From NCBI RefSeq assembly GCF_026343185.1, contig NZ_JAPEMA010000001.1, positions 1,426,001 through 1,490,000 of the forward strand: a DNA stretch of 64,000 bases, read 5' to 3'. Below are positions 25,409-34,472 of this stretch, in pieces. The first letter of the stretch is position 1. Each line of letters begins with the position of its first letter. The notes beneath the pieces were generated by a model. It had not been told where the DNA came from, did not search any database, and saw only the letters and a program-made list of their open reading frames with translations. This DNA comes from Streptomyces sp. NBC_00091. Its GTDB lineage: Bacteria; Actinomycetota; Actinomycetes; Streptomycetales; Streptomycetaceae. The translations under genes and the position numbers were made by a program.

Positions 25409-26332
25409 TCAGCGCAGCTTCGGGTCGAGGGCGTCGCGTACCGCGTCTCCGACCATGATGAACGCGAGCACGGTGACGCTCAGCGCAATGGACGGGAACA
25501 GCAGGATGTGCGGTGCCTGGAGCCAGCGGGCCGAAGCGTCGCTGACCATCAGGCCCCAGGAGATCTCCGGGGGCTGGACACCGATACCGAGGTAGGACAG
25601 CGCCGCCTCGGCGGAGATGTACACACCCAGGCTGATCGCGCCGACCACGATGACGGGGGCGACGGCGTTCGGCAGGATGTGGCGGATCGTGATGCGCAGG
25701 GTCCCGGCGCCCAGGGCGCGGGCGGCCACGACGTAGTCGTTGTTCTTGTTCTGCAGCACCGAGGACCGCATGATGCGGAAGATCTGCGGCCAGCCGAGGA
25801 CGGCGAGGACCAGCGAGACCGTCCAGGCGTTGCCCGGCATCGCCGACATGATCAGCATGCCGCCGAGCAGCAGCGGGATCGCGAAGAAGATCTCGGTGAA
25901 GCGGGACAGGAAGCTGTCCACGATGCCGCCGACCCAGCCGGCGATCAGACCGAGCGCGCCGCCGACGATGAGGACGAGCGAGGTGGTGACGACGCCGACG
26001 ATCACGGAGTTGCGGGCGGCCCACACGGTACGCGTGTAGACGTCGCAGCCCTGGATGTCGAAGCCGAACCAGTGGGCCGAGCTCGGGGTCTTGAGCGAGT
26101 CCTCGAGCTTGCAGGCGCCGGCGTCGAAGGGGCTGCCGTCGGTGAACAGCTGCGGCACGGCGGCCACGATCAGCAGGAACACCACGAGCGCGGCACCGAT
26201 GATGAAGATCGGGTTGCGGCGCAGGTCGGAGATCGCGTCGGACCAGAGGCTGGCCTCGCGGTCCTTCTTCTTGTCCTGGCCCTTGGCGGCCCGCGTGCCG
26301 GCGGAGGGGCCGGCAGTCTGGGTGTCGGTCAT
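25409..26332 (-). CDS. Peptide ABC transporter permease C, operon 2
   Basis: 307 residues from ATG 26332, chosen because GGAGG lies 5 bases upstream; an ATG at 26362 that overlaps the permease B stop is the alternative. OppC/DppC fold: LRRNPIFIIGAALVVFLLIVAAVPQLF, six helices, coupling loop ARALGAGTLRITIRHILPN. A cysteine pair in the first extracellular loop (GACKLED; IQGCDVYTRTVW) is shared with the operon 1 permease. Confidence 0.93.
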   Translation of the reverse strand: MTDTQTAGPSAGTRAAKGQDKKKDREASLWSDAISDLRRNPIFIIGAALVVFLLIVAAVPQLFTDGSPFDAGACKLEDSLKTPSSAHWFGFDIQGCDVYTRTVWAARNSVIVGVVTTSLVLIVGGALGLIAGWVGGIVDSFLSRFTEIFFAIPLLLGGMLIMSAMPGNAWTVSLVLAVLGWPQIFRIMRSSVLQNKNNDYVVAARALGAGTLRITIRHILPNAVAPVIVVGAISLGVYISAEAALSYLGIGVQPPEISWGLMVSDASARWLQAPHILLFPSIALSVTVLAFIMVGDAVRDALDPKLR

Positions 26333-26354
26333 CGAGTCCTCCACCGTATTCGTG

Positions 26355-27302
26355 TCACGCATAGCGGATCCTCGGGTCGAGCACGGCGTAGAGCAGGTCC
26401 ACAAGGAGGTTGGCGACGAGGTAGATGAGGACCAGGAGGGTCACACCACCCACGACGACGGCACCCTGCTTGAGGTAGACGGACTGGGCGAGCAGACCGC
26501 CGAGACCGTGGATGTTGAAGATGCGCTCGGTGATGACCGCACCGCCCATGAGGGAGCCGAGGTCGGCGCCGAGGAAGGTGACGATCGGGATCAGCGCGTT
26601 GCGCAGCGCGTGGTTGATCACGACGCGGCGGCGGGGCAGGCCCTTGGCGGTCGCGGTGCGCACGTAGTCCGCGCGCATGGTCTCCATCAGGCTGGTACGG
26701 GTCAGTCGGGCCACGTACGCCAGCGAGGTGGAAGCGAGGACCCACGCCGGGAGGAGGTAGGCGCGCAGTCCGTCGTTCTCGTTGAAGGAGACGGAGAAGA
26801 GCTCGATGCCCCAGCTGTTCTTCAGCTCGACGCCGAGGGTCAGCTGGAGCACGAAGCCGGTCACGAAGACGGGGATCGAGATGACCATCAGGGTGGAGAT
26901 CAGGACCAGCTGGTCCAGGAACTTGCCGCGGCGCAGGGCGGCCATGATGCCGGCCGCGACGCCGACGACGGCCTCGATGACGAAGGCGAAGATCGCGAGG
27001 TTCACCGTGTACGGGAACGCCTCGCCGATCAGGTCGGCGACCTTGCGGCCGGTGAGGGTCTCACCGAGGTCGCCCTGGAACACGCCGGTGATGTAGTTCC
27101 AGTACTGCAGCAGGAACGGGTCGTCCAGGTGGTACTTCTCGCGCAGCATCGCGGCGACGATGGGGTCTGCCTTCTTCTCGCCCGCGAGGAGCTGAATCGG
27201 GTCAGCGCCGGGCATCGCGAAGGTCAGCAGGTAGATCAGGAACGTGGCACCGATCAGCACAGGGATCGCCTGTATGAGTCGGCGGATGAGGTAGCGGCCC
27301 AT
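26355..27302 (-). CDS. Peptide ABC transporter permease B, operon 2
   Basis: 315 residues, OppB/DppB family with N-terminal GRYLIRRLIQAIPVLIGATFLIYLLTFAMPGADP, six helices and coupling loop TATAKGLPRRRVVINHALRN. Good ribosome site GGAGG before the ATG. A stable hairpin separates it from the upstream solute-binding gene, so the permeases are probably made at lower level than the binding protein. Confidence 0.93.
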   Translation of the reverse strand: MGRYLIRRLIQAIPVLIGATFLIYLLTFAMPGADPIQLLAGEKKADPIVAAMLREKYHLDDPFLLQYWNYITGVFQGDLGETLTGRKVADLIGEAFPYTVNLAIFAFVIEAVVGVAAGIMAALRRGKFLDQLVLISTLMVISIPVFVTGFVLQLTLGVELKNSWGIELFSVSFNENDGLRAYLLPAWVLASTSLAYVARLTRTSLMETMRADYVRTATAKGLPRRRVVINHALRNALIPIVTFLGADLGSLMGGAVITERIFNIHGLGGLLAQSVYLKQGAVVVGGVTLLVLIYLVANLLVDLLYAVLDPRIRYA

Positions 27303-27330
27303 CAGACCTCCAGCAAAGAACAGGGGGAAA

Positions 27331-27368
27331 GGGCGGGCAGACGGAAACCTGATTCCGTCTACCCGCCC
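27331..27368 (-). terminator. Intra-operon attenuator after the solute-binding gene
   Basis: GGGCGGG and AGACGGAA arms pair with their complements across one mismatch, loop of 6 bases. It lies in the 92-bp gap between the binding-protein and permease B genes, where partial terminators commonly favour the binding protein. Confidence 0.7.
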
Positions 27369-27394
27369 CCGGATCCCCTTGGTGACGAGGGGTG

Positions 27395-29014
27395 TTAGTT
27401 GCGCTCGACGTTCGCCAGGTCCATCTGGCCCTGGGCGTCGACCTCGACGTTCTTCACGGACTTGGAGTAGGCCGCGGAGGACATGTACGTGAACACCGGG
27501 ATGTACGGAAGGTCGCGGATGACGATGTCATCGGCCTTCTGGTACAGCTTCAGGCCCTCGGCGGCGTCGGTGGCCTTGTCGGCCTCCGCCATGGTCTTCT
27601 CGAACTCGTCGTTACGGTAGTGGCCGTAGTTGGAGCCCTGCTCGATCGCGACCTTCGAGAAGACCGGACGCAGGTAGTTCTCCGCCGCCGGGTAGTCCAT
27701 CGACCACGCCATGCGGAAGGCACCCTTGTACTTGGCCGCACCGAGGTCGTCCAGCATGTCGCCGAACTTGGCGTACGGCTTGGCGGTGACCTCGATGCCG
27801 AGGTTCGCCTTCAGCTGGTTGGCGACGGCCTCGATCCACTCCTTGTGGCCGCCGTCGGCGTTGTAGCCGAGCTCGATCTTGTTGCCGGGAACACCGCCGG
27901 CCGCCTCGAACATCTCCTTGGCCTTGGTCGGGTTGTACTGACCGACCTCGCCGAGCGCGCCCTTGCGGTAGCCCGGGACGATCGGGCTGATGAAGTCGTC
28001 GGCCGGCTTGCGGGTGCCGTTGAAGATGGTCTTCGTGAGCGAGTCCCGGTCGATCGCCATGGAGATGGCCTTGCGGATCTCCAGCTTGCCGAACGCCTCG
28101 GGGTTCGTCTCCAGCGGGAGGCCGATGTAGCCGACGGCCGACTCGGGCTTGTAGATGTAGCGGTCGCCGAACTCCTGGGAGACGGTGGCCATCGCCGAGA
28201 TCGGGAGCTTGTCGACGATCTGGATGTTGTCGGCGCGCAGGTCGTTGTACGCCGTGTCCATGTTGTCGTAGATCTTGAAGGTGACGCCCGCGAGCTTGGC
28301 GCGGCCCTCGGCCGGGTACTTGTCGTACCGCTTGACCTTGATCTGCTTGTTGTGCTCCCAGGCGCCGTCCATCTGGAAGGGGCCGTTGCCGATCGGCTGC
28401 TCGCCGAACTTCTTCGGGTCGGCCTCGAAGGCCTTCGGCAGCGGGAAGAAGGCGTTGTAGCCCAGCATGGTCTTGAACTGGGAGAAGGGCTCCTTCAGCG
28501 TGACGGTGAAGGTCTTCTCGTCAACGACCTTGAGGCCCTTGAGCTCCTTGGCGGTGGGCGTCTTGCCCTTGCCCGGCGCGAGCTCTTCGGAGCCGTCGAT
28601 CTTGGCGAAGAACGGCATGGCCTCGGCGACGTTGTCCTGGTTGGCACCCCAGTTCCAGGCGCGGACGAAGGACTGCGCGTCGACCTTCTCACCGTTGTGG
28701 AAGGTGAAGCCGTCCTTGACCTTGATGGTCCAGGTCTTCGAGTCCGTGGACTCGATGGACTCGGCCGCGTCGAGCTTCGGCTCGTTGGTCTTGGTGTCGT
28801 ACTTGACCAGACCGGTGAAGACCGCGTTCATGACCTCGGAGCCCTCGGACTCGGCGGTGTCCTGGCCAATCAGGCGGTGCTGCGGCTCGCCGAGCACAAC
28901 CGTGATGTTGCCGCCCTTACCACCGGCGTCGTTGCTACCGGTGCTGCAAGCCGTGGCAGCCATCGCCACGATGACGGCACCCGCGACCCACTTGGCGCTC
29001 GTTGCTCCGCGCAT
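27395..29014 (-). CDS. Peptide-binding lipoprotein, operon 2 (BldKB-like candidate)
   Basis: 539 residues. Lipobox MAATAC with Cys23, low-complexity linker, then the family-5 solute-binding fold (LEIRKAISMAIDRDSLTK; FRMAWSMDYPAAENYLRPVF). It is the first gene of a five-gene oligopeptide importer next to typA. In S. coelicolor the bldK importer, needed for aerial growth through an extracellular peptide signal, lies in this neighbourhood (recalled), so this operon is a positional bldK candidate; however the gene order I recall for bldK starts with a permease. Paralogous to the protein at 20474. Confidence 0.92.
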   Translation of the reverse strand: MRGATSAKWVAGAVIVAMAATACSTGSNDAGGKGGNITVVLGEPQHRLIGQDTAESEGSEVMNAVFTGLVKYDTKTNEPKLDAAESIESTDSKTWTIKVKDGFTFHNGEKVDAQSFVRAWNWGANQDNVAEAMPFFAKIDGSEELAPGKGKTPTAKELKGLKVVDEKTFTVTLKEPFSQFKTMLGYNAFFPLPKAFEADPKKFGEQPIGNGPFQMDGAWEHNKQIKVKRYDKYPAEGRAKLAGVTFKIYDNMDTAYNDLRADNIQIVDKLPISAMATVSQEFGDRYIYKPESAVGYIGLPLETNPEAFGKLEIRKAISMAIDRDSLTKTIFNGTRKPADDFISPIVPGYRKGALGEVGQYNPTKAKEMFEAAGGVPGNKIELGYNADGGHKEWIEAVANQLKANLGIEVTAKPYAKFGDMLDDLGAAKYKGAFRMAWSMDYPAAENYLRPVFSKVAIEQGSNYGHYRNDEFEKTMAEADKATDAAEGLKLYQKADDIVIRDLPYIPVFTYMSSAAYSKSVKNVEVDAQGQMDLANVERN

Positions 29015-29194
29015 GGGTATTTGCCTCCTCAGGAGTCACTGTCGATTCGTGAAGGACCCGGTTCCCGCTGACACCCCTGACAGCGAAATCCGGTCCCATC
29101 GTGTGTGCTCGTGAGTCGACGCTCCCCACAGCGTGTGACCCATTGACCCGAGCTCAATGGAGCCAATCCTCAGGGACACCCAGGCCGTAAACCA

Positions 29195-29204
29195 CACTTA
29201 AGTG
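29195..29204. promoter_or_regulatory. Palindrome CACTTAAGTG upstream of peptide operon 2
   Basis: Perfect 10-bp palindrome in an AT-richer patch about 180 bp upstream of the solute-binding gene. Possible operator; no regulator can be named. Confidence 0.35.
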
Positions 29205-29243
29205 GTCTCGTTTTCACAACATCACCGCATGGCGAAAACCCGA

Positions 29244-29261
29244 TATCCGGACAAACGGATA
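29244..29261. promoter_or_regulatory. Inverted repeat TATCCG-N6-CGGATA
   Basis: Perfect 6-bp arms, about 230 bp upstream of peptide operon 2. The whole 29015-29359 leader is unusually AT-rich for this genome and holds no gene; this repeat and the 29195 palindrome are the only symmetric elements I found in it. Confidence 0.4.
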
Positions 29262-29359
29262 GGAGACAGACACGTGCGAAACGGACGGTTAGCTCATCAT
29301 CCGGAGTGTCACGGCCGCTATGCGGACATCAGAACTCAACAATCCGTTTGACAAACGCG

Positions 29360-29402
29360 AACGGCCCCTCCTCACACCGATCCGGTGTGAGGAGGGGCCG
29401 TT
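29360..29402 (-). terminator. typA terminator
   Basis: 20-bp perfect stem (AACGGCCCCTCCTCACACCG and complement) with loop ATC, about 40 bp past the typA stop, followed on the minus strand by CGCGTTTGTC. Confidence 0.9.
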
Positions 29403-29441
29403 GTCAGCCGTACGTATTCCGGCCAGAGGCCGACTCGCGTA

Positions 29442-31346
29442 CTACTTGGCCGACTTGGCGCGCGACGCGGTGCGCGAGCGCTCCTTCTGGTCCAGGACGA
29501 CCTTGCGGATGCGCACGGCCTCCGGGGTCACCTCGACGCACTCGTCGTCGCGGCAGAACTCCAGGGACTGCTCCAGGGAGAGCTTGCGCGGGGGCACCAC
29601 GTTCTCGGTGTTGTCCGCGGAAGCCGCACGCATGTTGGTGAGCTTCTTCTCCTTGGTGATGTTCACGTCCATGTCGTCGGCGCGCGAGTTCTCGCCGACG
29701 ATCATGCCCTCGTACACCTCGGTGCCGGGGTCGGTGAACAGGACACCGCGCTCCTGGAGGTTGATCATCGCGAACGGCGTGACCGAGCCCGCGCGGTCGG
29801 CGACCAGGGAACCGTTGTTACGGGTGACCAGCTGGCCGAACCACGGCTCGTGGCCCTCGTGGATCGAGTGGGCGATACCGGTACCGCGGGTGTTCGTCAG
29901 GAACTCCGTGCGGAAGCCGATGAGGCCGCGCGACGGGACCACGAACTCCATGCGGACCCAGCCGGAGCCGTGGTTCGACATGTTGTCCATGCGGCCCTTG
30001 CGGACGCCCATGAGCTGCGTGACCGCGCCCATGTGCTCCTCGGGGACGTCGACCGTCATGCGCTCGACCGGCTCGTGCACCTTGCCGTCGATCTCCTGCG
30101 TGACGACCTGCGGCTTGCCGATGGTCAGCTCGAAGCCCTCGCGGCGCATCTGCTCGACCAGGATGGCGAGCGCGAGCTCACCGCGGCCCTGGACCTCCCA
30201 GGCGTCGGGACGCTCGGTGTCGAGGACGCGGAGCGAGACGTTACCGATCAGCTCGCGGTCCAGACGGTCCTTGACCTGGCGCGCGGTGACCTTGCGGTCC
30301 TTGACCGCGGACTTGGCGTCCGCGCCCTTGCCGCTGCCGCCGCGGCCGACCATCGGGGAGGTGTTCGTACCGATGGTCATGGAGATCGCCGGCTCGTCGA
30401 CCGAGATCAGCGGGAGCGCGATCGGGTTCTCCGGGTCGGCCAGGGTCTCGCCGATCATGATGTCGGGGATACCGGCGACCGCGCAGATGTCACCCGGGCC
30501 CGCCACCTCGGCCGGCTTGCGGGTGAGCGCCTCGGTCATCATCAGCTCGGTGATGCGGACGTTCGACTGGGTGCCGTCGCGCTTGATCCACGTGACGGTC
30601 TGGCCCTTGCGGAGCTCGCCCTGCTCGACGCGCAGCAGCGCGATGCGGCCGAGGAAGTTGTCGGCGTCCAGGTTGGTGACGTGGGCCTGGAGGGGCGCCT
30701 CGTCGTCGTACACCGGGGCCGGGACGTGCTCCAGGATGGTGGAGAAGAAGGGCTCCAGGCTGTCGCTGTCCGCGGGGACGGTGCCGTCCTCGGGCTTGGT
30801 CAGCGAGGCCACGCCGTCACGGCCGCAGGCGTAGACGATCGGGAACTCGATCTGCTCCTCGGTCGCGTCCAGGTCCAGGAAGAGGTCGTACGTGTCGTTG
30901 ACGACCTCGTCGATCCGGGAGTCCGGGCGGTCCGTCTTGTTGATGCAGAGGATGACCGGCATGTTCGCCTGCAGGGCCTTGCGCAGGACGAAGCGGGTCT
31001 GGGGCAGGGGACCCTCGGAGGCGTCCACCAGCAGGACGACGGCGTCCACCATCGACAGACCGCGCTCGACCTCACCACCGAAGTCGGCGTGGCCGGGGGT
31101 GTCGATGATGTTGATCGTGATGGGCGCCCCGCCGTCCTTGGGGTGGTACTTCACCGCCGTGTTCTTGGCGAGGATCGTGATGCCCTTCTCACGCTCCAGG
31201 TCGTTCGAGTCCATCATGCGGTCGTCGAGGTGCTGGTGGGCGGCGAAGGCACCGGCCTGCTTGAGCATGGCATCGACGATGGTCGTCTTGCCATGGTCGA
31301 CGTGGGCGACGATGGCGACGTTACGGATGTCGTGGCGCGTGGGCAC
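29442..31346 (-). CDS. typA: Translational GTPase TypA/BipA
   Basis: 634 residues. GTPase domain with G1 AHVDHGKTT, G2 region ERERGITILAKN-type (here DLEREKGITILAKN), G3 DTPGHADFGGE, G4 NKTDRPD; then EF-G-like domains II and III/V and the TypA-specific C-terminus (GERGVLF-type segment, here QERGVLFTDPGTEVYEGMIVGENSR, and NMRAASADNTE). Ribosome-binding GTPase linked to stress adaptation and ribosome assembly. Slightly longer than the E. coli protein through a basic tail. Own terminator at 29360. Confidence 0.95.
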   Translation of the reverse strand: MPTRHDIRNVAIVAHVDHGKTTIVDAMLKQAGAFAAHQHLDDRMMDSNDLEREKGITILAKNTAVKYHPKDGGAPITINIIDTPGHADFGGEVERGLSMVDAVVLLVDASEGPLPQTRFVLRKALQANMPVILCINKTDRPDSRIDEVVNDTYDLFLDLDATEEQIEFPIVYACGRDGVASLTKPEDGTVPADSDSLEPFFSTILEHVPAPVYDDEAPLQAHVTNLDADNFLGRIALLRVEQGELRKGQTVTWIKRDGTQSNVRITELMMTEALTRKPAEVAGPGDICAVAGIPDIMIGETLADPENPIALPLISVDEPAISMTIGTNTSPMVGRGGSGKGADAKSAVKDRKVTARQVKDRLDRELIGNVSLRVLDTERPDAWEVQGRGELALAILVEQMRREGFELTIGKPQVVTQEIDGKVHEPVERMTVDVPEEHMGAVTQLMGVRKGRMDNMSNHGSGWVRMEFVVPSRGLIGFRTEFLTNTRGTGIAHSIHEGHEPWFGQLVTRNNGSLVADRAGSVTPFAMINLQERGVLFTDPGTEVYEGMIVGENSRADDMDVNITKEKKLTNMRAASADNTENVVPPRKLSLEQSLEFCRDDECVEVTPEAVRIRKVVLDQKERSRTASRAKSAK

Positions 31347-31704
31347 TTCGGCGCTTCTCCCGGGATAGTGGATGGCGTCGCGTACGGTCCGGCACGCTCG
31401 CCTCGGCCGGGCGGAAAACCTGCCACGGCCTTACCCCATGGTACGTCGCGTGGCGGGAACCGCTCGCCGGGGGGTCTGTCAAGAGGCCGGAAGGCTGAGG
31501 ACGGCCGGGATTCGGGTGGGGCCCGACAGGGGGGTCCCGGCTGTGGGTGCGGCCTGTGTGCTCGCGGGTCAACGGGCGGGTCAATGGGTGTGCACGACCT
31601 TGCCCGCCGGGGATCCGGCGGGCAAGGGACTTGAGTCACTTCTGAGCTTGCCACCCGGGGGTCAACCTGACAGGCCCCCCTTTTTCACCACTTCTTCTCC
31701 CGCG
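31347..31704 (-). other. Intergenic region between the orphan lipoprotein gene and typA
   Basis: 358 bp with no credible gene. It contains the hairpin at 31598-31627 that ends the lipoprotein transcript; the typA promoter must lie in its left half. A CCCCCCTTTTT stretch lies at about 31675-31685. Confidence 0.6.
31598..31627 (-). terminator. Terminator of the orphan solute-binding gene
   Basis: Perfect 13-bp stem (CCTTGCCCGCCGG and complement) with loop GGAT, 78 bp past the stop. Confidence 0.8.
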
Positions 31705-34095
31705 CTACTTCTTCCCGGCGTCCTTGGCCTCCTTGGCCTGAGGGGGCTTCTTCCAGCCGATGTCCTGGAAGCGGGGCGCCGCGAGACCGAAGGCCCCGGC
31801 GTTGGCCAGGCCCGGCTTGACGGCGACCAGCTCGGGGCGCTGGTAGAGCGGGATGGAACCGGCCGCGGCCCAGATCCGGGCGTCCGCCTTGCGCATCAGC
31901 TCGCGGGCCTGCTCCTCGTCGAGCTCGCCGGCCGCCTGGTCGAAGAGCTGGTCGATGTGGTCGGTGCCGACCCGGGTGTAGTTCTGTTCGACGAGGAGGG
32001 AGCCGTCGGCGGCCGGTTCCGGCTTGGCGAAGATGGGCCGGGCGTCGGTGGCGGGGAAGGCCGTCGCGGGCCAGGAGTACAGGGCCAGGTCGTACTGGCC
32101 CGAGGCGATGTGGTCCTTGAAGAAGCTCTCGTCCGCGACCTTGGTGAGCTGGGTGCTGACGCCGATCTTCTGGAGCATCTGGGAGATCCGCTCGCCGACC
32201 GTGCGCAGGGCCTCCGAGCCGGGGCCCGCCGGGAGGACGAAGCGCAGGCTCAGAGGCTTGCCGTCCTTGGCGAGCATCGCGCCCGAGGTGCGGGCGGCCT
32301 GCTTGGCCGGGACGGGGGCCGGGCTGGCCCAGGCGGGCTCCTTGCCGTCCGCGCCCTCGTCCGCGGCCGGGGCGGCCTTGCCGTCGTCGAGGGCCTCCGC
32401 CTGGGTCAGCAGTACGTGCTCCTGCTGGGCGGCGAGGGAGGCCGGGGCCAGCGCCGGGGAGGGCCGGTCGGTGCGGGCGAAGGTGTCGAAGCCCTCCACC
32501 GGCTCCGCCTCGAAACCGCGCGCGGGCCCCTCCGGGAGGACGTGCAGCCCCGCGGCGGGGGCGCCGGGCAGGCCGGGGCGGGCCCCCCGGGCGGCCAGTC
32601 GGGCCGCGGCGGAGCGCAGGCCGCCGTTGCGCCCGTCGTCCTGGCCCACGATGTACAGGCCGTCGTTGCCGGTGCCGGGGCCCGCCGGGGTCTTGGAGTC
32701 GTCCGTCGCGCTCTCGGCGCTCTCGGCGCCCGCCTTCGCCCCGGCCGGCTCGCTGAGCTTGCCGCCCTTGCGCCAGCCCGCGTCCGCCAGCAGGGCCTGG
32801 GCCGCCTGGGTGTCCTGGCCGCCGAGGGCGTCGCTGTTGTCGGCGTACGCCTGCTGCCCGGCCAGCGCCAGGTGGCTGCCGACCGGCTTCGCGGGCAGGC
32901 CGAGCGGCTTCAGCACGATCTCGGCCAGCGTCCTGCGGTCCAGGGCGCGGGCCACCGCCCGGCGGACCCGCTCGTCCGACAGCGGGCCGGAGGCGCCGTT
33001 CATGGCCAGCTGGGTGTAGGCGGGCTCCAGCGACTTGCGGACCGTGAAGCCGCGCAGGGCCGACTGCTCGTCCGCGTACTTGCGGGTGGCGTCAGCGTTC
33101 TTCTGGCGGGTCTCCTGCTCCTCCTTGGCCCTGGCCTCGTCGGCGCCGTGGGCCAGCGCCCAGGAGAGGGTGGCCTGCGCGACCGTGAGGGAGGCGCCCG
33201 GGCCGTGGGTGCCGTCCACGCGGCCGGCGTCCCGGTGGGCGAGGGCGATGCGGTCGGCGCCCGAGCGGTCGATCTCGGCCAGGTCGATCTTCCCCTCGGC
33301 CAGCGCGGCCGGACGGCCCGCCCGGGGCACCGCCGTCAGCACGAGCGTGTCCAGCTTCGCGGGCCGGCCCCACCAGCGCGCGTTGCGGGTCAGGGCCGCG
33401 GTGCCGGTCTTCTTGTCGATGGCCCCGAGGTTGAAGGGGCCGGCGGTGACCTTGAGTGCGCCGCGGGCGCCCTCGTTGAAGGCCTCCGGGGTGCCCATGA
33501 CCTGCTTGGGGTAGAGCGGGCTGAACAGGGAACGCCAGTCGGCGTACGGCCTGACGAAGGTGACCTTGACCTCCAGGTCGGTCTTGCCGCGCTCGATCTT
33601 CTCGATCCGCTCGTAGCCCGCGTTGCGGGCCGTCCAGTACGCCGAGTCCTTGCCGTTCAGGGCCCGCCACTGGGCGACGAAGTCGGCGGCGCCGATCTCG
33701 CGTCCGTCGCTCCACACCGCCTGCTGGTTCAGCTTGTACAGGACGACCTGCTTGGGCTCGCGCTCGACGACCTCGGCCTTCTCCAGGTAGTCGGGATTGG
33801 CCACCGGCCGGCCCTTGGCGTCGAGCGTGAACAGCTGGGGCAAGGCCGCCCCCGCGATCCGGTTGGTGGTGGAGTCCGCATCGGCCTGGAAGGTGTTCAG
33901 GGTCTCCGGCAGGGCGTCCACCGCCCAGCGCAGCACGCCGCCGTCGGCGACCTGCTCGCGGACGGTCGTCGCGATGTCCGGTCCCGCGGCGGCCGGGCCG
34001 CCCTCGTCCTCGCCCGCCCCGCAGCCCGTGAGGAGCGGCAGCGCAAGGACTCCCGAGGTGAGGAGCGCCAAGGACCTGCGCCTTCTCTGGGTCAT
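31705..34095 (-). CDS. Orphan family-5 solute-binding lipoprotein with a large insertion
   Basis: 796 residues from ATG 34095, GGAGG 8 bases upstream. Lipoprotein signal MTQRRRRSLALL...LPLLTGC, then a family-5 peptide-binding fold: GGVLRWAVDALPETLN, the strand order typical of OppA/DppA, the ARALDRRTLAEIVLKPLG block and a normal C-terminus (LFDQAAGELDEEQARELMRKADARIWAAAGSIPLYQRPELVAVKPGL). Family members are usually near 540 residues. The excess is one Ala/Gly/Pro-rich insertion at about residues 440-600, between LLADAGWRKGGK and MLAKDGKPLSLRFVLPAG. No permease or ATPase lies beside it; it could feed one of the two operons upstream or act as a sensor. Confidence 0.88.
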   Translation of the reverse strand: MTQRRRRSLALLTSGVLALPLLTGCGAGEDEGGPAAAGPDIATTVREQVADGGVLRWAVDALPETLNTFQADADSTTNRIAGAALPQLFTLDAKGRPVANPDYLEKAEVVEREPKQVVLYKLNQQAVWSDGREIGAADFVAQWRALNGKDSAYWTARNAGYERIEKIERGKTDLEVKVTFVRPYADWRSLFSPLYPKQVMGTPEAFNEGARGALKVTAGPFNLGAIDKKTGTAALTRNARWWGRPAKLDTLVLTAVPRAGRPAALAEGKIDLAEIDRSGADRIALAHRDAGRVDGTHGPGASLTVAQATLSWALAHGADEARAKEEQETRQKNADATRKYADEQSALRGFTVRKSLEPAYTQLAMNGASGPLSDERVRRAVARALDRRTLAEIVLKPLGLPAKPVGSHLALAGQQAYADNSDALGGQDTQAAQALLADAGWRKGGKLSEPAGAKAGAESAESATDDSKTPAGPGTGNDGLYIVGQDDGRNGGLRSAAARLAARGARPGLPGAPAAGLHVLPEGPARGFEAEPVEGFDTFARTDRPSPALAPASLAAQQEHVLLTQAEALDDGKAAPAADEGADGKEPAWASPAPVPAKQAARTSGAMLAKDGKPLSLRFVLPAGPGSEALRTVGERISQMLQKIGVSTQLTKVADESFFKDHIASGQYDLALYSWPATAFPATDARPIFAKPEPAADGSLLVEQNYTRVGTDHIDQLFDQAAGELDEEQARELMRKADARIWAAAGSIPLYQRPELVAVKPGLANAGAFGLAAPRFQDIGWKKPPQAKEAKDAGKK

Positions 34096-34472
34096 GGGTG
34101 GTACCTCCGGGGCGGGGCGTGAGGGCTGTGAAAGAGGGTTCTTGATCACGTTCGGCGGTATATGGAGCTGATCACACTGGTGTCGAAACCCACTGAAATC
34201 GACAGCCGCCCGCGTCCTCCGGAGCGGACCCTCGCCACGCCGCGAACCCCACCCGTGCGGACCAATCCGGCTTGCCGCCCGGCTCCCGCGGGACGTGTCC
34301 CAGGCGAGCGTTCCCCCGGACGAGGGATGAGAATGGGGGCAGGGAGGGGCGCACGGTTTGCGCCTGCGCGCCCGGAATCGCTGCACGTCCCTTCACAACC
34401 GGGGACGGGAGGCGCGACACTCGCAGGCGCCCGTGAGCATTGCCACCGCACCCGCGGAAGTGAGGGCGAGCC
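34096..34472. other. Intergenic region upstream of the Sdh locus
   Basis: 377 bp between the divergent lipoprotein gene and the 74-residue coiled-coil gene. No gene seen. TGATCAC occurs twice (about 34143 and 34166) around a GTATAT stretch, the only AT-rich patch and a likely promoter region for the lipoprotein gene. Confidence 0.5.
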
